A DNA stretch of 64,000 bases. Source: Deltaproteobacteria bacterium IMCC39146. Lineage in GTDB: Bacteria > Desulfobacterota > Desulfuromonadia > Desulfuromonadales > BM103. Location of the stretch: the NCBI GenBank assembly GCA_030005635.1, contig JARUHP010000018.1, positions 18,408 through 82,407 on the forward strand, read 5' to 3'. The notes beneath the pieces are model-generated. The model saw only the letters and a program-made list of their open reading frames with translations. It made no database searches and was not told the origin of the DNA. The position numbers and the translations under genes were made by a program. How positions within the stretch are numbered: the stretch's first letter is position 1; each line of letters starts with the position of its first letter. Shown in pieces: positions 1 through 8,765 of this stretch.

Positions 1-1
1 A

Positions 2-211
2 GAGGCCGCTGATCTGCTGCTGTCGAATATGGCATTATTCTTTGTGCCTGCCGGTGTTGGTGTCATGGTTTATGGTGAACTGATAGCTGCCGAATGGTTG
101 CCGATTACCGTTGCTACTGTCTTAAGTACCTTTGTGGTCATGGCGGTCACCGGAAAGATTGCCCAGAAGCTGGAGTCTTCAGCCGAAGATGATGGGGGTG
201 AAGATGCTTGA
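2..211 (+). CDS. lrgA: LrgA/CidA family protein, C-terminal part (5' end outside window)
   Basis: The frame is open from the first bases of the window (Glu-Ala-Ala-Asp-Leu-Leu-Leu-Ser-Asn-Met), so this is the last 69 or so residues of a gene that starts upstream. The stretch NMALFFVPAGVGVM is the typical end of the CidA/LrgA family: a small holin-like inner-membrane protein that works with LrgB in controlling murein hydrolase export or, in some bacteria, pyruvate uptake. Two hydrophobic segments are visible, then a charged tail (ESSAEDDGGEDA). The stop overlaps the start of lrgB, so the two are translationally coupled. The ATG at 29 is an internal methionine, not the start. Confidence 0.85.
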   Translation, partial: EAADLLLSNMALFFVPAGVGVMVYGELIAAEWLPITVATVLSTFVVMAVTGKIAQKLESSAEDDGGEDA

Positions 212-893
212 GACCCCCTTGTTCGGCATCACTCTAACCCTTGTCACCTACCTGCTGGCGCAGAAACTCTATCGACGTGTCGGTAAAGTCTGGGCTAATC
301 CGGTGCTGGTTTCGATTGTTTCAATCATCCTGCTGCTGCAACTCTTTGACCTTGAATATCGTGATTATGCCCGTGGCGGCGATGTCTTGGTTTTTTTGCT
401 GGGCCCATCCGTGGTCGCTCTGGCAATTCCTCTCTATCAGCGTCGTGAGGAGATCTGGAAGCGCAAGAAGCCAATCATGGTGGGCGTCTTTGCCGGTTCT
501 CTCGCGTCGATCATTTCCGCCTGCGGATTGGCCTGGGCCTTCGGCGGTAGCCGTGAAGTTATCCTCTCGCTGGCCCCCAAATCCGTTACCACGCCAATTG
601 CAATCAGTATTGTCGAAAAGATCGGCGGCATCGCACCCTTAACGGCAGCTCTTGTTGTTCTGACAGGATGTATCGGTGCTGTCTGTGGTCCAGAATTCTG
701 CAAGCGCATCGGCATCACCTCACCGGTGGCCACTGGCTTGGCTGTTGGGACCTCGGCCCATGGTATCGGTACTGCAAGAATGCTGGAGGTGGATCGACTG
801 TCCGGTGCTGTCGCTGGTCTTGCGATTGGCTTGAATGGATTGATGACAACCTTCCTGTTGCCTCTTTTGATTGCGATTGCGGGGAATTGGTGA
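204..893 (+). CDS. lrgB: LrgB family inner-membrane protein
   Basis: About 229 residues, almost entirely hydrophobic, with the LrgB-family features PKSVTTPIAISI and GTSAHGIGTARMLE near the C-terminus. LrgB/CidB/YohK proteins pair with LrgA in the cytoplasmic membrane. I chose the ATG at 204 because a G-run (194-198) sits just ahead of it and the protein then starts MLETPLFGITLT, as in homologues. An in-frame ATG at 192 is possible; longer in-frame starts would run far into lrgA. It overlaps the lrgA stop by 8 bases and is followed by a strong terminator, so it is the last gene of its operon. Confidence 0.88.
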   Translation: MLETPLFGITLTLVTYLLAQKLYRRVGKVWANPVLVSIVSIILLLQLFDLEYRDYARGGDVLVFLLGPSVVALAIPLYQRREEIWKRKKPIMVGVFAGSLASIISACGLAWAFGGSREVILSLAPKSVTTPIAISIVEKIGGIAPLTAALVVLTGCIGAVCGPEFCKRIGITSPVATGLAVGTSAHGIGTARMLEVDRLSGAVAGLAIGLNGLMTTFLLPLLIAIAGNW

Positions 894-931
894 TTCTGCA
901 CTGCGAATTGTGAACTGATAACTGAAGACAC

Positions 932-965
932 AAAAAAGCCCCGGAGAAGTCCGGGGCTTTTTTGT
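932..965. terminator. Bidirectional rho-independent terminator between lrgB and fumarase
   Basis: AAAAAAGCCCCGGA, a 4-base loop, then TCCGGGGCTTTTTT. The stem is perfect and has an A-run on one side and a T-run on the other, so it can end both the plus-strand lrg operon and the minus-strand fumarase, which converge here. Confidence 0.9.
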
Positions 966-982
966 CATTATGAGGTAAATCT

Positions 983-2605
983 TTAGAGGCCCAACTGCTT
1001 GAAGAAGTCGTTGCCTTTGTCATCAACCAGAATGTAGGCCGGGAAGTTCTGAACTTCAATTTTCCAGACAGCTTCCATACCGAGCTCAGGGAAATCTATG
1101 CATTCAACCTTGGTGATGTTCTCGTCGGCGAGCAGTGCAGCTGGACCACCGATAGAGCCAAGGTAGAAACCACCGAACTTGGCGCAGGCATCAGTAACCT
1201 GCTGAGAGCGATTGCCCTTGGCGATCATGACTTTTGAGCCACCGTTCTCCTGGAGAAGGCCAACGTAGGAGTCCATGCGCCCCGCAGTGGTGGGGCCAAA
1301 AGAACCTGAAGGGCGTCCTGGCGGAGTTTTGGCCGGGCCAGCATAGTAGATCGGGTGTTTCTTGAGGTATTCAGGGAGCGGCTGTCCACTATCAAGGATT
1401 TCCTTGAACTTGGAGTGGGCAATGTCTCGTCCAACTACGATGGTGCCGTTGAGGAGCAGGGCGTCGCCACACTTGAGTTTGGTCAATTCAGCAAGGATGT
1501 CCTCCATTGGCTGGTTCAGGTCGAGCTTGGTGCCGTGCTCGTGCTTGGCCATGCGGTACTGCTCGGGCAACAGGCGGCCCGGATCGCGATCCATCTCTTC
1601 TACAAACAGCCCGTCCTTGGTGATCTTGGCTTTGATGTTACGGTCTGCAGAGCAGGAAACTGCCATGCCGAGAGGGCAGGAGGCGCCGTGACGGGGGAGA
1701 CGGATAACGCGGACATCGTGAGTGAAATACTTACCGCCGAATTGGGCGCCAATGCCGAGTTCCTGGGCTGCTATCTGCAGCTTCTCTTCAAGCTCGATGT
1801 CACGAAACGCCTGACCATGGTCGTTGCCTTCTGTAGGTAGACTGTCAAGTTCCTTGGCGGTCGCCAGCTTAACCGTCTTCATGACCGCATCGGCCGAGGT
1901 GCCGCCGATGACGAATGCAAGGTGGTAAGGAGGGCAGGCTGCTGTGCCGAGCGTCTTCATCTTGGCCACCAGGTAGTCAAAGAGCTTCTCGGGAGTGAGC
2001 AGCGCCTTGGTCTCCTGGAACAGCATGGTCTTGTTGGCAGAACCGCCGCCTTTAGCTATGAAGAGGAACTTGTAGGCGTCACCTTCCGTGGCGAAGAGGT
2101 CGATCTGAGCTGGCAGGTTGGTGCCGGTGTTCTTCTCATTGTACATATCAAGGGCTACGGTCTGGCTGTAGCGAAGATTCTCTTCGGTGTAGGTCTTGTA
2201 AATGCCTTTGGAGATGTACTCGGCATCATTGACACCGGTCCAGACTTGCTGGCCTTTTTTGGCGACGACAGTGGCCGTGCCCGTGTCCTGGCAAGTTGGC
2301 AGGTCGAACTGGGCTGCGACCATGGCATTCTTAAGGAAGGCCATGGCGACGCCCTTGTCATTACGCGAGGCCTCGGGATCGGTCAAAATCTTGCCGACCT
2401 GGTCATTATGCTCTTTACGCAACAGGAAGGAGACGTCCTTCATGGCCGTGTTGGAGAGGACGGTGATTGCCTCGGGGTCAATCTTAAGGACGTCTTTACC
2501 CTCAAAGTTGGCGGTGCTGACGTACTTCTCCGAGCCTTCGATTTTGTAGTAAGTGGTTTTGTCTGCATCGACGGGAAGAGGGTTCTGATAAAAAAATTCC
2601 GGCAT
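983..2605 (-). CDS. fumA: Class I fumarate hydratase, single-chain [4Fe-4S] type
   Basis: 540 residues, close to the 548 of E. coli FumA/FumB. It interconverts fumarate and malate in the TCA cycle using an oxygen-sensitive [4Fe-4S] cluster. The three cluster cysteines are visible at C105 ([10 protein letters not shown]), C224 ([10 protein letters not shown]) and C318 (MAVSCSAD), the same numbers as in the E. coli enzyme. The C-terminal part ([20 protein letters not shown]) is the beta-like domain, so this is a fused enzyme and not the two-subunit form. The start has a good ribosome site (AAGGAGAG) 6 bases upstream. It stands alone on the minus strand with its own promoter at 2678-2706. Confidence 0.95.
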   Translation of the reverse strand: MPEFFYQNPLPVDADKTTYYKIEGSEKYVSTANFEGKDVLKIDPEAITVLSNTAMKDVSFLLRKEHNDQVGKILTDPEASRNDKGVAMAFLKNAMVAAQFDLPTCQDTGTATVVAKKGQQVWTGVNDAEYISKGIYKTYTEENLRYSQTVALDMYNEKNTGTNLPAQIDLFATEGDAYKFLFIAKGGGSANKTMLFQETKALLTPEKLFDYLVAKMKTLGTAACPPYHLAFVIGGTSADAVMKTVKLATAKELDSLPTEGNDHGQAFRDIELEEKLQIAAQELGIGAQFGGKYFTHDVRVIRLPRHGASCPLGMAVSCSADRNIKAKITKDGLFVEEMDRDPGRLLPEQYRMAKHEHGTKLDLNQPMEDILAELTKLKCGDALLLNGTIVVGRDIAHSKFKEILDSGQPLPEYLKKHPIYYAGPAKTPPGRPSGSFGPTTAGRMDSYVGLLQENGGSKVMIAKGNRSQQVTDACAKFGGFYLGSIGGPAALLADENITKVECIDFPELGMEAVWKIEVQNFPAYILVDDKGNDFFKQLGL

Positions 2606-2677
2606 GATTTCTCTCCTTTAGAACGACATAAAATATATTCGCCGGGATGCTGTAACCCCGGACGGAAACCGATTGGA

Positions 2678-2706
2678 ATTATAGCTAAACTGTATACAGT
2701 TGTCGA
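2678..2706 (-). promoter_or_regulatory. Fumarase promoter with a palindromic operator in its spacer
   Basis: Read on the minus strand, the -35 is TCGACA (2706-2701) and the -10 is TATAAT (2683-2678), 17 bases apart. The perfect 14-base palindrome AACTGTATACAGTT (2688-2701) nearly fills the spacer. A repressor bound there would block RNA polymerase. The TGTATACA core resembles sites of GntR-type regulators, but the protein is not identifiable from this window. Confidence 0.6.
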
Positions 2707-2865
2707 TAATTAAGTGTTGTTTAACGTTAAGTCGAGTCATAAGTTTGTGCCCTGAATGCTTGATAAATTGTTGAAACAATCCTTTTTCTTGAAATCGTCG
2801 GATGTTAAGCTTATTCTCAGTCGGCAAATCTAAACATAACCTCTCAGGAACAAACACTTATACAC

Positions 2866-4374
2866 ATGCAAAAGCTGCTGAAACAAATACTCACTTCCAA
2901 GGTTTATGAAGCCGCCATTGAGACGCCGCTCGAAGAGTCAGCTGTTCTCTCGCAGGCTTTGAATAATCGCATCCTGCTCAAGCGAGAAGATCTGCAACCG
3001 GTTTTTTCCTTCAAAATTCGTGGGGCCTATAACCGGATTGCCAATCTCACGCCCGAGGAGCGGGGCAGGGGAGTGATTACCGCTTCTGCGGGGAACCACG
3101 CCCAGGGAGTGGCCTTCTCCGGGCAAAAACTTGGTATAAAGACAACCATTGTGATGCCGGTGACAACGCCCGCCATCAAGACCTCTGCTGTTAAATCATT
3201 TGGCGCGACAGTTGTCCTTTTTGGTGATAATTACTCGGAAGCGGCTGAGCACTGCGCTCTGCTTGTTGCTCAGTCAGGAATGGTTTTGATTCCGCCCTTT
3301 GATGACGAACTTGTTATCGCCGGTCAGGGCACCGTCGCCAATGAGCTGCTGAGGCAGAGTGCCGGCAATATGGACGCGGTCTTTATTCCTGTCGGTGGCG
3401 GTGGCTTGCTTGCCGGAATGGCGGTCTTTCTCAAGGCGCTCTGCCCGGAAGTTAAGGTGATTGGTGTCGAGCCTGTGGATAGTGATGCCATGGCCCAATC
3501 TCTGGAAGCCGGGCGTAGAATTAAACTTGATTCTGTTGGCATCTTCGCCGATGGCGTTGCTGTTCGAGAAGTGGGAAAATTGACCTTCGAACTTTGTCGC
3601 CATTATGTTGATGAAATCATTCGCGTCGATACTGACGAGATCTGCAGCTCTATAAAAAGTGTCTACCAGGCAACCCGTTCCATCGTCGAGCCTTCCGGAG
3701 CGCTAGCTTTGGCGGGCCTTAAAAAGTATGTCCGCGAGCGTGATATCAAAGGTCAAACGCTGGTCGCGATCAACTCCGGCGCCAATATGAACTTTGATCG
3801 CCTGCGTTACGTGGCTGAGCGCACTTTGAGTGGTGAGAAACAGGAAGCCCTCTTTGCGGTCACCATTCCAGAAGAGCCCGGCTCCTTGTTCCGCTTCTGC
3901 CGCGAGGTGGTAGGTGAGAGAAACATTACCGAGTTTAATTATCGGCTTTCCGGCCGTGAGTCCGCTTATATCTTTGTCGGTATTGCTGTTGACGGCGATG
4001 AGCAGCGACAACTCTTTGGTGAACAGTTGGACTCTCATGGCTTTGTGAGTGTCGACCTGACAGATAATGAGCTGGCGAAGACCCATGTTCGTTACATGGT
4101 TGGCGGACGCTCCAGGGATACCTGTAGTGAACGCCTGTTCCGTTTCTGGTTTCCCGAACGACCTGGAGCGACAACTCGTTTTCTCACCGCCATGGGCGCT
4201 GATTGGAACATTTCCCTGTTCCACTACCGCACGCAGGGTGGTGACTTCGGCAGAGTGCTCGTCGGTCTGGAGATTCCTCCTGGTCAAGAGCCACAATTAC
4301 AATCTTTTCTCGACAGTCTCGGCTACCGCTATGTTGAGGAGTCTGACAACCTGGCTTACCAGCTATTCCTTTGA
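2866..4374 (+). CDS. ilvA: Threonine ammonia-lyase, biosynthetic (two ACT-like domains)
   Basis: 502 residues (E. coli IlvA has 514). It converts L-threonine to 2-oxobutanoate, the first step to isoleucine, and uses PLP. The PLP lysine is K50 in SFKIRGAYNR; SAGNHAQG (about 74-81) and the glycine-rich phosphate loop GGGGLLAG (about 177) complete the fold-type II PLP site. After about residue 325 there are two successive ACT-like regions (ALFAVTIPEEPGSL and RLFRFWFPERPGAT), expected to bind isoleucine or valine. The length and double ACT region mark it as the biosynthetic form, not the short catabolic one. No strong ribosome site is seen before the ATG; the weak AGGA is about 15 bases upstream. 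Confidence 0.95.
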   Translation: MQKLLKQILTSKVYEAAIETPLEESAVLSQALNNRILLKREDLQPVFSFKIRGAYNRIANLTPEERGRGVITASAGNHAQGVAFSGQKLGIKTTIVMPVTTPAIKTSAVKSFGATVVLFGDNYSEAAEHCALLVAQSGMVLIPPFDDELVIAGQGTVANELLRQSAGNMDAVFIPVGGGGLLAGMAVFLKALCPEVKVIGVEPVDSDAMAQSLEAGRRIKLDSVGIFADGVAVREVGKLTFELCRHYVDEIIRVDTDEICSSIKSVYQATRSIVEPSGALALAGLKKYVRERDIKGQTLVAINSGANMNFDRLRYVAERTLSGEKQEALFAVTIPEEPGSLFRFCREVVGERNITEFNYRLSGRESAYIFVGIAVDGDEQRQLFGEQLDSHGFVSVDLTDNELAKTHVRYMVGGRSRDTCSERLFRFWFPERPGATTRFLTAMGADWNISLFHYRTQGGDFGRVLVGLEIPPGQEPQLQSFLDSLGYRYVEESDNLAYQLFL

Positions 4375-4387
4375 TATTCCTTGAAAA

Positions 4388-4420
4388 GTAATTGACAGTT
4401 TTACTCAGGTATGCTATCCG
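4388..4420 (+). promoter_or_regulatory. Candidate IscR type-1 site overlapping the cysE-isc promoter
   Basis: The 25-bp segment 4388-4412, with core TTGACAGTTTTACTCAGG, agrees with the E. coli type-1 IscR consensus at 21 of 25 positions by my hand alignment. It contains a perfect -35 TTGACA (4392-4397), with a weak -10-like TATCCG 17 bases later (4415-4420). It lies upstream of cysE-iscR-iscS-iscU, so [2Fe-2S]-IscR would repress its own operon. The match is seen in the sequence; binding is inferred. Confidence 0.55.
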
Positions 4421-4495
4421 TTAACCATGCTCGTAAACCGGCAGCCGTTGTGTCGGTATTTTTACAGCAAATGGGACGTGGAGGTCATACCTAAA

Positions 4496-5287
4496 GTGTT
4501 TGCAAAGATTCGTGAAGACATCTATTCAGTATTCGATCGAGACCCTGCAGCTCGCAGTGTCCTCGAGATTATCTTCTGCTATCCAGGCCTGCACGCAGTT
4601 TGGTTTTATCGTGTCGCTCACTGGTTCTGGACTCACGAGCTCTACTTCTTCGGCCGTTTTACTTCCCACATGGCTCGTTTCCTGACAGGAATTGAAATTC
4701 ATCCCGGTGCAAAAATAGGCGAAAAATTCTTTATCGATCACGGTATGGGTGTGGTCATCGGCGAAACAGCTGAAATCGGTAACAACGTCACCCTTTATCA
4801 TGGCGTGACCCTCGGTGGCGTAACCTGGGACAAGGTCAAGCGCCATCCAACCATTGACGATAATGTCGTCATAGGTTCCGGCGCCAAAGTCCTTGGCCCT
4901 TTTACCGTCGGTAAAGACTCTAAAATTGGCTCCAACTCGGTTGTTGTGAAAGAAGTCCCGGAGAACTCCTCCGTTGTCGGTATTCCTGGCCGTGTGGTCA
5001 TGCAGCAGGAGCAGAAGGTTGAGAAGGCGCGTCCTGACCTGGAGCATGGCAAAATGCCCGACCCCGAAGCCAAGGCGATCAGTTGCCTCTTTGACCAGAT
5101 CCGTGCCCTAGAAAAGAAAGTTGAGGATTTGACCGGCCGATTGGAAAAAGCTGAATCAAAACCTGCGGCGAAACGGGCTACGGCAAAAAGTACAGCGGCC
5201 AAGGCGACAGTGAAGGCTCCCGCAAAGAAAGCGGCGACTAAAGCAACAGCCACTCGCACCCGTAAAGCGGAGAAGAGTGAGGCATAA
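4496..5287 (+). CDS. cysE: Serine O-acetyltransferase with a Lys/Ala-rich tail
   Basis: 263 residues from a GTG start. It acetylates serine with acetyl-CoA to make O-acetylserine for cysteine synthesis. The hexapeptide-repeat left-handed beta-helix runs from about 70 to 175 ([52 protein letters not shown]) and carries the catalytic His of IDHGMG. The GTG at 4496 has GGAGGT 10 bases upstream and gives the usual N-terminus of the short CysE class; the ATG at 4427 would lie at the predicted transcription start. After the acetyltransferase there is a short coiled-coil-like piece, then about 45 residues rich in Ala, Lys and Thr ([18 protein letters not shown]), like a histone H1 tail. It starts the operon that continues with iscR. 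Confidence 0.9.
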   Translation: MFAKIREDIYSVFDRDPAARSVLEIIFCYPGLHAVWFYRVAHWFWTHELYFFGRFTSHMARFLTGIEIHPGAKIGEKFFIDHGMGVVIGETAEIGNNVTLYHGVTLGGVTWDKVKRHPTIDDNVVIGSGAKVLGPFTVGKDSKIGSNSVVVKEVPENSSVVGIPGRVVMQQEQKVEKARPDLEHGKMPDPEAKAISCLFDQIRALEKKVEDLTGRLEKAESKPAAKRATAKSTAAKATVKAPAKKAATKATATRTRKAEKSEA

Positions 5288-5293
5288 AACAAG

Positions 5294-5716
5294 ATGCGCA
5301 TGTCAACAAAAGCTCAGTACGCTGTCAGGGCCATGGTTAACCTGAACCTGCATTCAGAAGGTCAACCTGTTTCTTTACGCGATATTTCACTACGCGAAAG
5401 TATCTCCCTGACTTACCTTGAACAACTTTTTGTCAAACTTCGTCGTGGCGAGATCGTCAAGAGTGTTCGTGGTCCTGGGGGTGGTTACCTGCTGGCTCGA
5501 CCGGCGAAGGACATTCAGGTTGATGAAATTATTGACAGTGTCGAAGAATCCCTGGTGCCGGTGTCCTGTATGGACCAGAAAAATGGTTGTGCCTGTGAGG
5601 ATCAATGCGTTACTCACAACGTCTGGCACGGTCTTGGCGAAAAAATTCGACAATTTCTCTCATCGATCACTCTTGATGACCTCACCACTGAGGCCAAGAG
5701 TAAACTTAAGCATTGA
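5294..5716 (+). CDS. iscR: Rrf2-family Fe-S regulator IscR
   Basis: 140 residues. The winged-helix domain begins MRMSTKAQYAVRAMVNL; the recognition part includes SVRGPGGGYLLARP. The cluster region holds C92, C99, C101, C105 and H108 (VSCMDQKNGCACEDQCVTH), close to the C92/C98/C104/H107 set of E. coli IscR, with one extra cysteine. It should sense Fe-S status and repress the operon headed by cysE through the site at 4388. It follows cysE by 6 bases. No good ribosome site is seen, which fits translational coupling. Confidence 0.93.
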   Translation: MRMSTKAQYAVRAMVNLNLHSEGQPVSLRDISLRESISLTYLEQLFVKLRRGEIVKSVRGPGGGYLLARPAKDIQVDEIIDSVEESLVPVSCMDQKNGCACEDQCVTHNVWHGLGEKIRQFLSSITLDDLTTEAKSKLKH

Positions 5717-5735
5717 ACTTCCGGAGGATTGACCG

Positions 5736-6950
5736 TTGAACCAGATTTACTTGGATTATAATGCTACGTCGCCAGTAAGGCCTGAAGTCCTTGAAGTTAT
5801 GCTGCCTTTTTACATGGAGCAGTTCGGTAATCCTTCGAGCGTTCATTGGGCCGGCCGTCAAGTCTCAGGTGCCCTTGAAAAGGCCCGTGAGCAGGTCGCT
5901 TCTTTGATCAATGCTTCTCCGGCGGAGATTGTTTTTGTCTCTTGTGGCAGCGAAGGTGACAACATGGCCATTAAGGGGTCCCTTGATCCTCTTAAAGAAA
6001 AAGGCAATCACATCATTACCACGGCTGTTGAGCATCCAGCTGTTCTGGAAACTTGTGAGGCCCTGGAAAAAGATGGCTACGAAGTGACTTATCTGCCGGT
6101 CAGTAAAGATGGCCAGCTTGATCTCGCCGATCTTGAGAAAGCCATAACTGACAAGACTATACTGATCTCGATCATGTGGGCCAATAACGAGACGGGCAAT
6201 CTTTATCCTATCGAAGAGATAGGCAAGATCGCCAAGAAGTACAATATCCGTTTTCATACCGACGCGGTGCAGGCCGTGGGCAAGATTCCTGTTGATGTGC
6301 AAAAGGCCAATTTGGACCTTTTGGTGATTTCCGGGCACAAGATCGGTGCACCTAAAGGGGTCGGCGCGATTTACATCCGCCGCGGCACACGTATGAAGAG
6401 CTTCATGCATGGTGGGCACCAGGAGCGTAACCGTCGCGCCGGAACCCAGAACGTTGCCGGAATCGTTGGCCTTGGTAAAGCGTGTGAGATGGCTGCTTCT
6501 GAACAAAAAGATTATTACAAACGTGTTCGCGCCATGCGTGATCGTCTGGAAGATGGTGTCTTGAGCCAGGTTCCGGATATCAAACTAAATGGCACTCCTG
6601 ACCGTGATGATCGACTGCCAAACACACTGAATGTCAGCTTTGCCTACATCGAAGGGGAATCTCTGCTACTCAACCTCGATATGTTCGGTATCGCGGCCTC
6701 GTCGGGTTCTGCCTGCACCTCAGGCTCTCTTGAGCCTTCTCACGTTATGGGTGCGATGTGTGTAGAAGTCACTCTGGCTCATTCGAGTACACGCTTCAGC
6801 CTCGGGCCGGAAACCACCGAAGAAGAAATTGATAAAGTTCTGGAAGTGCTGCCAGCAACAGTGCAGCGCCTCCGCGATATGAGCCCGTTATATAATTGTG
6901 GAAAAACTGCCGAAGGTTGCGAGACCTGTGAAACGGTACGCAGAATCTAA
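5736..6950 (+). CDS. iscS: Cysteine desulfurase (IscS/NifS)
   Basis: 404 residues. It removes sulfur from cysteine and passes it as persulfide to IscU and to tRNA thiolation enzymes. The class V aminotransferase fold is clear: H100 (AVEHPAV), PLP lysine K202 (SGHKIGAPKG) and catalytic C327 (SSGSACTSGSLEPSH). The start is a TTG at 5736, with GGAGG (5723-5727) 8 bases upstream, giving MNQIYLDYNATSP as in homologues. The C-terminus has an uncommon Cys-rich end (NCGKTAEGCETCETVRRI). It lies between iscR and iscU, so it serves cluster assembly and probably also supplies MnmA. Confidence 0.96.
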   Translation: MNQIYLDYNATSPVRPEVLEVMLPFYMEQFGNPSSVHWAGRQVSGALEKAREQVASLINASPAEIVFVSCGSEGDNMAIKGSLDPLKEKGNHIITTAVEHPAVLETCEALEKDGYEVTYLPVSKDGQLDLADLEKAITDKTILISIMWANNETGNLYPIEEIGKIAKKYNIRFHTDAVQAVGKIPVDVQKANLDLLVISGHKIGAPKGVGAIYIRRGTRMKSFMHGGHQERNRRAGTQNVAGIVGLGKACEMAASEQKDYYKRVRAMRDRLEDGVLSQVPDIKLNGTPDRDDRLPNTLNVSFAYIEGESLLLNLDMFGIAASSGSACTSGSLEPSHVMGAMCVEVTLAHSSTRFSLGPETTEEEIDKVLEVLPATVQRLRDMSPLYNCGKTAEGCETCETVRRI

Positions 6951-6987
6951 TCAGACCATAATCGCGATTTATTGAAGGAGAAAATAT

Positions 6988-7356
6988 ATGTACACAGATA
7001 AAGTTATGGATCACTTCACCAACCCGCGTAACGTAGGTGAGATCGAAAATGCAAACGGAGTCGGCGAGGTTGGTAATGCTTCCTGCGGCGACATCATGAA
7101 GATCTTTCTTAAGGTTGAAGACAATATTATTCAGGACGTCAAGTTCAAGACTTTTGGTTGTGGCGCTGCTATTGCCACCTCATCCATGGTGACGGAGATG
7201 GCGATCGGCAAGACAATTGACGAAGCTCTCGAGCTCAGTAACCAGGCTGTCGCCGAGGCTCTTGATGGTCTTCCTGCACAAAAGATGCACTGTTCCAATC
7301 TGGCTGCAGACGCCTTGCACGAAGCCATAAAAAACTACAAAGCGGGAAACGGTTAG
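6988..7356 (+). CDS. iscU: Fe-S cluster assembly scaffold IscU
   Basis: 122 residues. IscU is the scaffold on which sulfur from IscS and iron are built into a cluster. The three conserved cysteines are C33 (NASCGD, with the adjacent Asp), C58 (FGCGAAIA) and C102 (MHCSNLA). AAGGAG lies 8 bases before the ATG. It ends the isc part of the operon; no hscBA or fdx follows, as is usual for the short isc operons of this bacterial group. A terminator-like hairpin follows at 7393. Confidence 0.96.
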   Translation: MYTDKVMDHFTNPRNVGEIENANGVGEVGNASCGDIMKIFLKVEDNIIQDVKFKTFGCGAAIATSSMVTEMAIGKTIDEALELSNQAVAEALDGLPAQKMHCSNLAADALHEAIKNYKAGNG

Positions 7357-7392
7357 AGGTCTTTGATTAAGGTTTTACTTGAAGCACGGCGG

Positions 7393-7426
7393 GCGGCTCT
7401 TCTTTGGAGCCGCTTTCGTTGTTTTA
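7393..7426 (+). terminator. Terminator after iscU
   Basis: GCGGCTC (7393-7399), a 7-base loop and GAGCCGC (7407-7413), then a T-rich tract (TTTCGTTGTTTT). It separates the isc genes from mnmA, perhaps only partly. The DNA just after it (7427-7455) holds the short repeated word TAAGCTGTAAGCTT. Confidence 0.75.
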
Positions 7427-7488
7427 GCTTTAAGCTGTAAGCTTTAGGGCTGTAAGTAGAGGCACCATTGTGATAAGTAGATTAAGTT

Positions 7489-8574
7489 ATGATTGAACCA
7501 GGTAAAAAAGTTGTCGTTGCCATGAGTGGTGGGGTCGATTCTTCGGTCGCTGCGGCTTTGCTCAAAGAGCAGGGTTGTGAGGTGGTCGGTATGACGATGC
7601 AGATCTGGGACTACTCCAAGTTTACTGACGAGCACGGTGAAAGCTTCGGTTCTTGTTGTTCCCTTGACGACGTCTATGATGCGCGCCGCGTTGCTGAATC
7701 TCTCGATATCCCTTTCTACGTGGTTAACTTTGAAAAACAGTTTGAAAAGCAGGTTATCGATCGTTTCTGTGATGACTACTTCAGCGGCCGGACTCCTAAC
7801 CCCTGCGTTATCTGTAACCAGATCCTTAAGTTTGAAATCCTGCTACGCCGTGCCCTTGAACTGCAAGCTGATTACCTGGTGACGGGACATTATGCACAAC
7901 TTGTTGAGGAGGAGGGTGTTCTAGCGCTCAGGAAAGGTCAGGATCGCAACAAGGATCAAACCTACTTTCTTTATACCCTGACCCAGGAACAGATGCAGTA
8001 TGTGCGTTTCCCTCTGGGCGGTATGACCAAGGAAGAGGTTCGTGCTCACGCCACGCGACTGGGACTTAAGGTTGCTGAGAAAGCTGAAAGTCAGGATATC
8101 TGTTTTGTGCCGGATGGTGATTACGTCCGTTTTCTCGAGGAACAACGCGGACCCGACACTATGAACGGCGATATCGTTCATGTCGCCGGTAAGACGTTGG
8201 GCCAGCACCAGGGAACCTACCGTTATACGATCGGTCAACGTCGCGGCCTCGGCCTCTCATGGCCGCAACCACTCTACGTGGTCGGTATCGACGCGGAGAA
8301 CCGTAAAGTCATCGTCGGTGAAAAAGAACATCTCGCCATGTCTCATTGTCACGTTGTTGATGTCAGCTGGCTGATTGATGCTCCCAAAGAGTCTCTTGAG
8401 GCGGCTTGCCGTATCCGTTACAGGCACCAGGAAGTACCGTCTCTGATCACTATTCTGGATGATGGCTCAGCTCGTGTTGATTTCAAAGAACCCCAGGGCG
8501 GTGTTACGCCCGGGCAGGCTGCTGTCTTTTATGATGGTGACCGTGTTCTGGGTGGTGGGTGTATTGAGTCTTGA
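7489..8574 (+). CDS. mnmA: tRNA-specific 2-thiouridylase MnmA
   Basis: 361 residues. It thiolates U34 of Lys, Glu and Gln tRNAs using sulfur that comes from IscS. The ATP pyrophosphatase loop is AMSGGVDSS (11-19). The two catalytic cysteines are C106 (TPNPCVICN) and C205 ([10 protein letters not shown]), equivalent to C102 and C199 of the E. coli enzyme. The central region (HYAQLVEE) and the C-terminal beta-barrel ([16 protein letters not shown]) are present. It follows the sulfur-supply genes, which fits its need for persulfide. Confidence 0.97.
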   Translation: MIEPGKKVVVAMSGGVDSSVAAALLKEQGCEVVGMTMQIWDYSKFTDEHGESFGSCCSLDDVYDARRVAESLDIPFYVVNFEKQFEKQVIDRFCDDYFSGRTPNPCVICNQILKFEILLRRALELQADYLVTGHYAQLVEEEGVLALRKGQDRNKDQTYFLYTLTQEQMQYVRFPLGGMTKEEVRAHATRLGLKVAEKAESQDICFVPDGDYVRFLEEQRGPDTMNGDIVHVAGKTLGQHQGTYRYTIGQRRGLGLSWPQPLYVVGIDAENRKVIVGEKEHLAMSHCHVVDVSWLIDAPKESLEAACRIRYRHQEVPSLITILDDGSARVDFKEPQGGVTPGQAAVFYDGDRVLGGGCIES

Positions 8575-8576
8575 AA

Positions 8577-8765
8577 GGCGAGGGGCGTGGTACGCGGGAC
8601 GGGGTACGAGAAAAGGCTTAATGCAAAGGCCTAACGTAATGAGGCTATGGAAATCTAACCAAGGCGCAAAGAGAACCAAAAGAAATATGGCCGCTTTGAT
8701 GCAGGTGACAAGTAAATATGTCCTCAATAAATAATAATGATCTTCACGTCCCTCGTTGCGCGTCC
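8577..8765. repeat. Degenerate inverted intergenic repeat between mnmA and mtaB
   Basis: The left part (8580-8610) is made of variants of a GTGGTACGCGGGACGGGG word. The right part (8746-8776) holds the complementary words CGTCCCTCGTTGCGCGTC and CGCGTCCCGGC, so the two can pair roughly. Between them lies AAGGCGCAAAGAGAA, a fragment of the GCAAAG-type repeat seen at 40219 and 57571. The right arm runs into the first codons of mtaB. Confidence 0.55.

Noticed and set aside
132..203. Longer N-terminus of LrgB from the ATG at 132
   Set aside because: It lies wholly inside lrgA in another frame, lacks similarity to LrgB, and a better ribosome site precedes 204.
1355..2713. Large plus-strand open frames opposite the fumarase gene
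   Set aside because: They are antisense shadows of a well-recognised coding sequence and show no family features.
4427..4495. Longer CysE starting at ATG 4427
   Set aside because: The ATG coincides with the predicted transcription start and has no ribosome site; the GTG at 4496 has GGAGGT and gives the usual CysE start.
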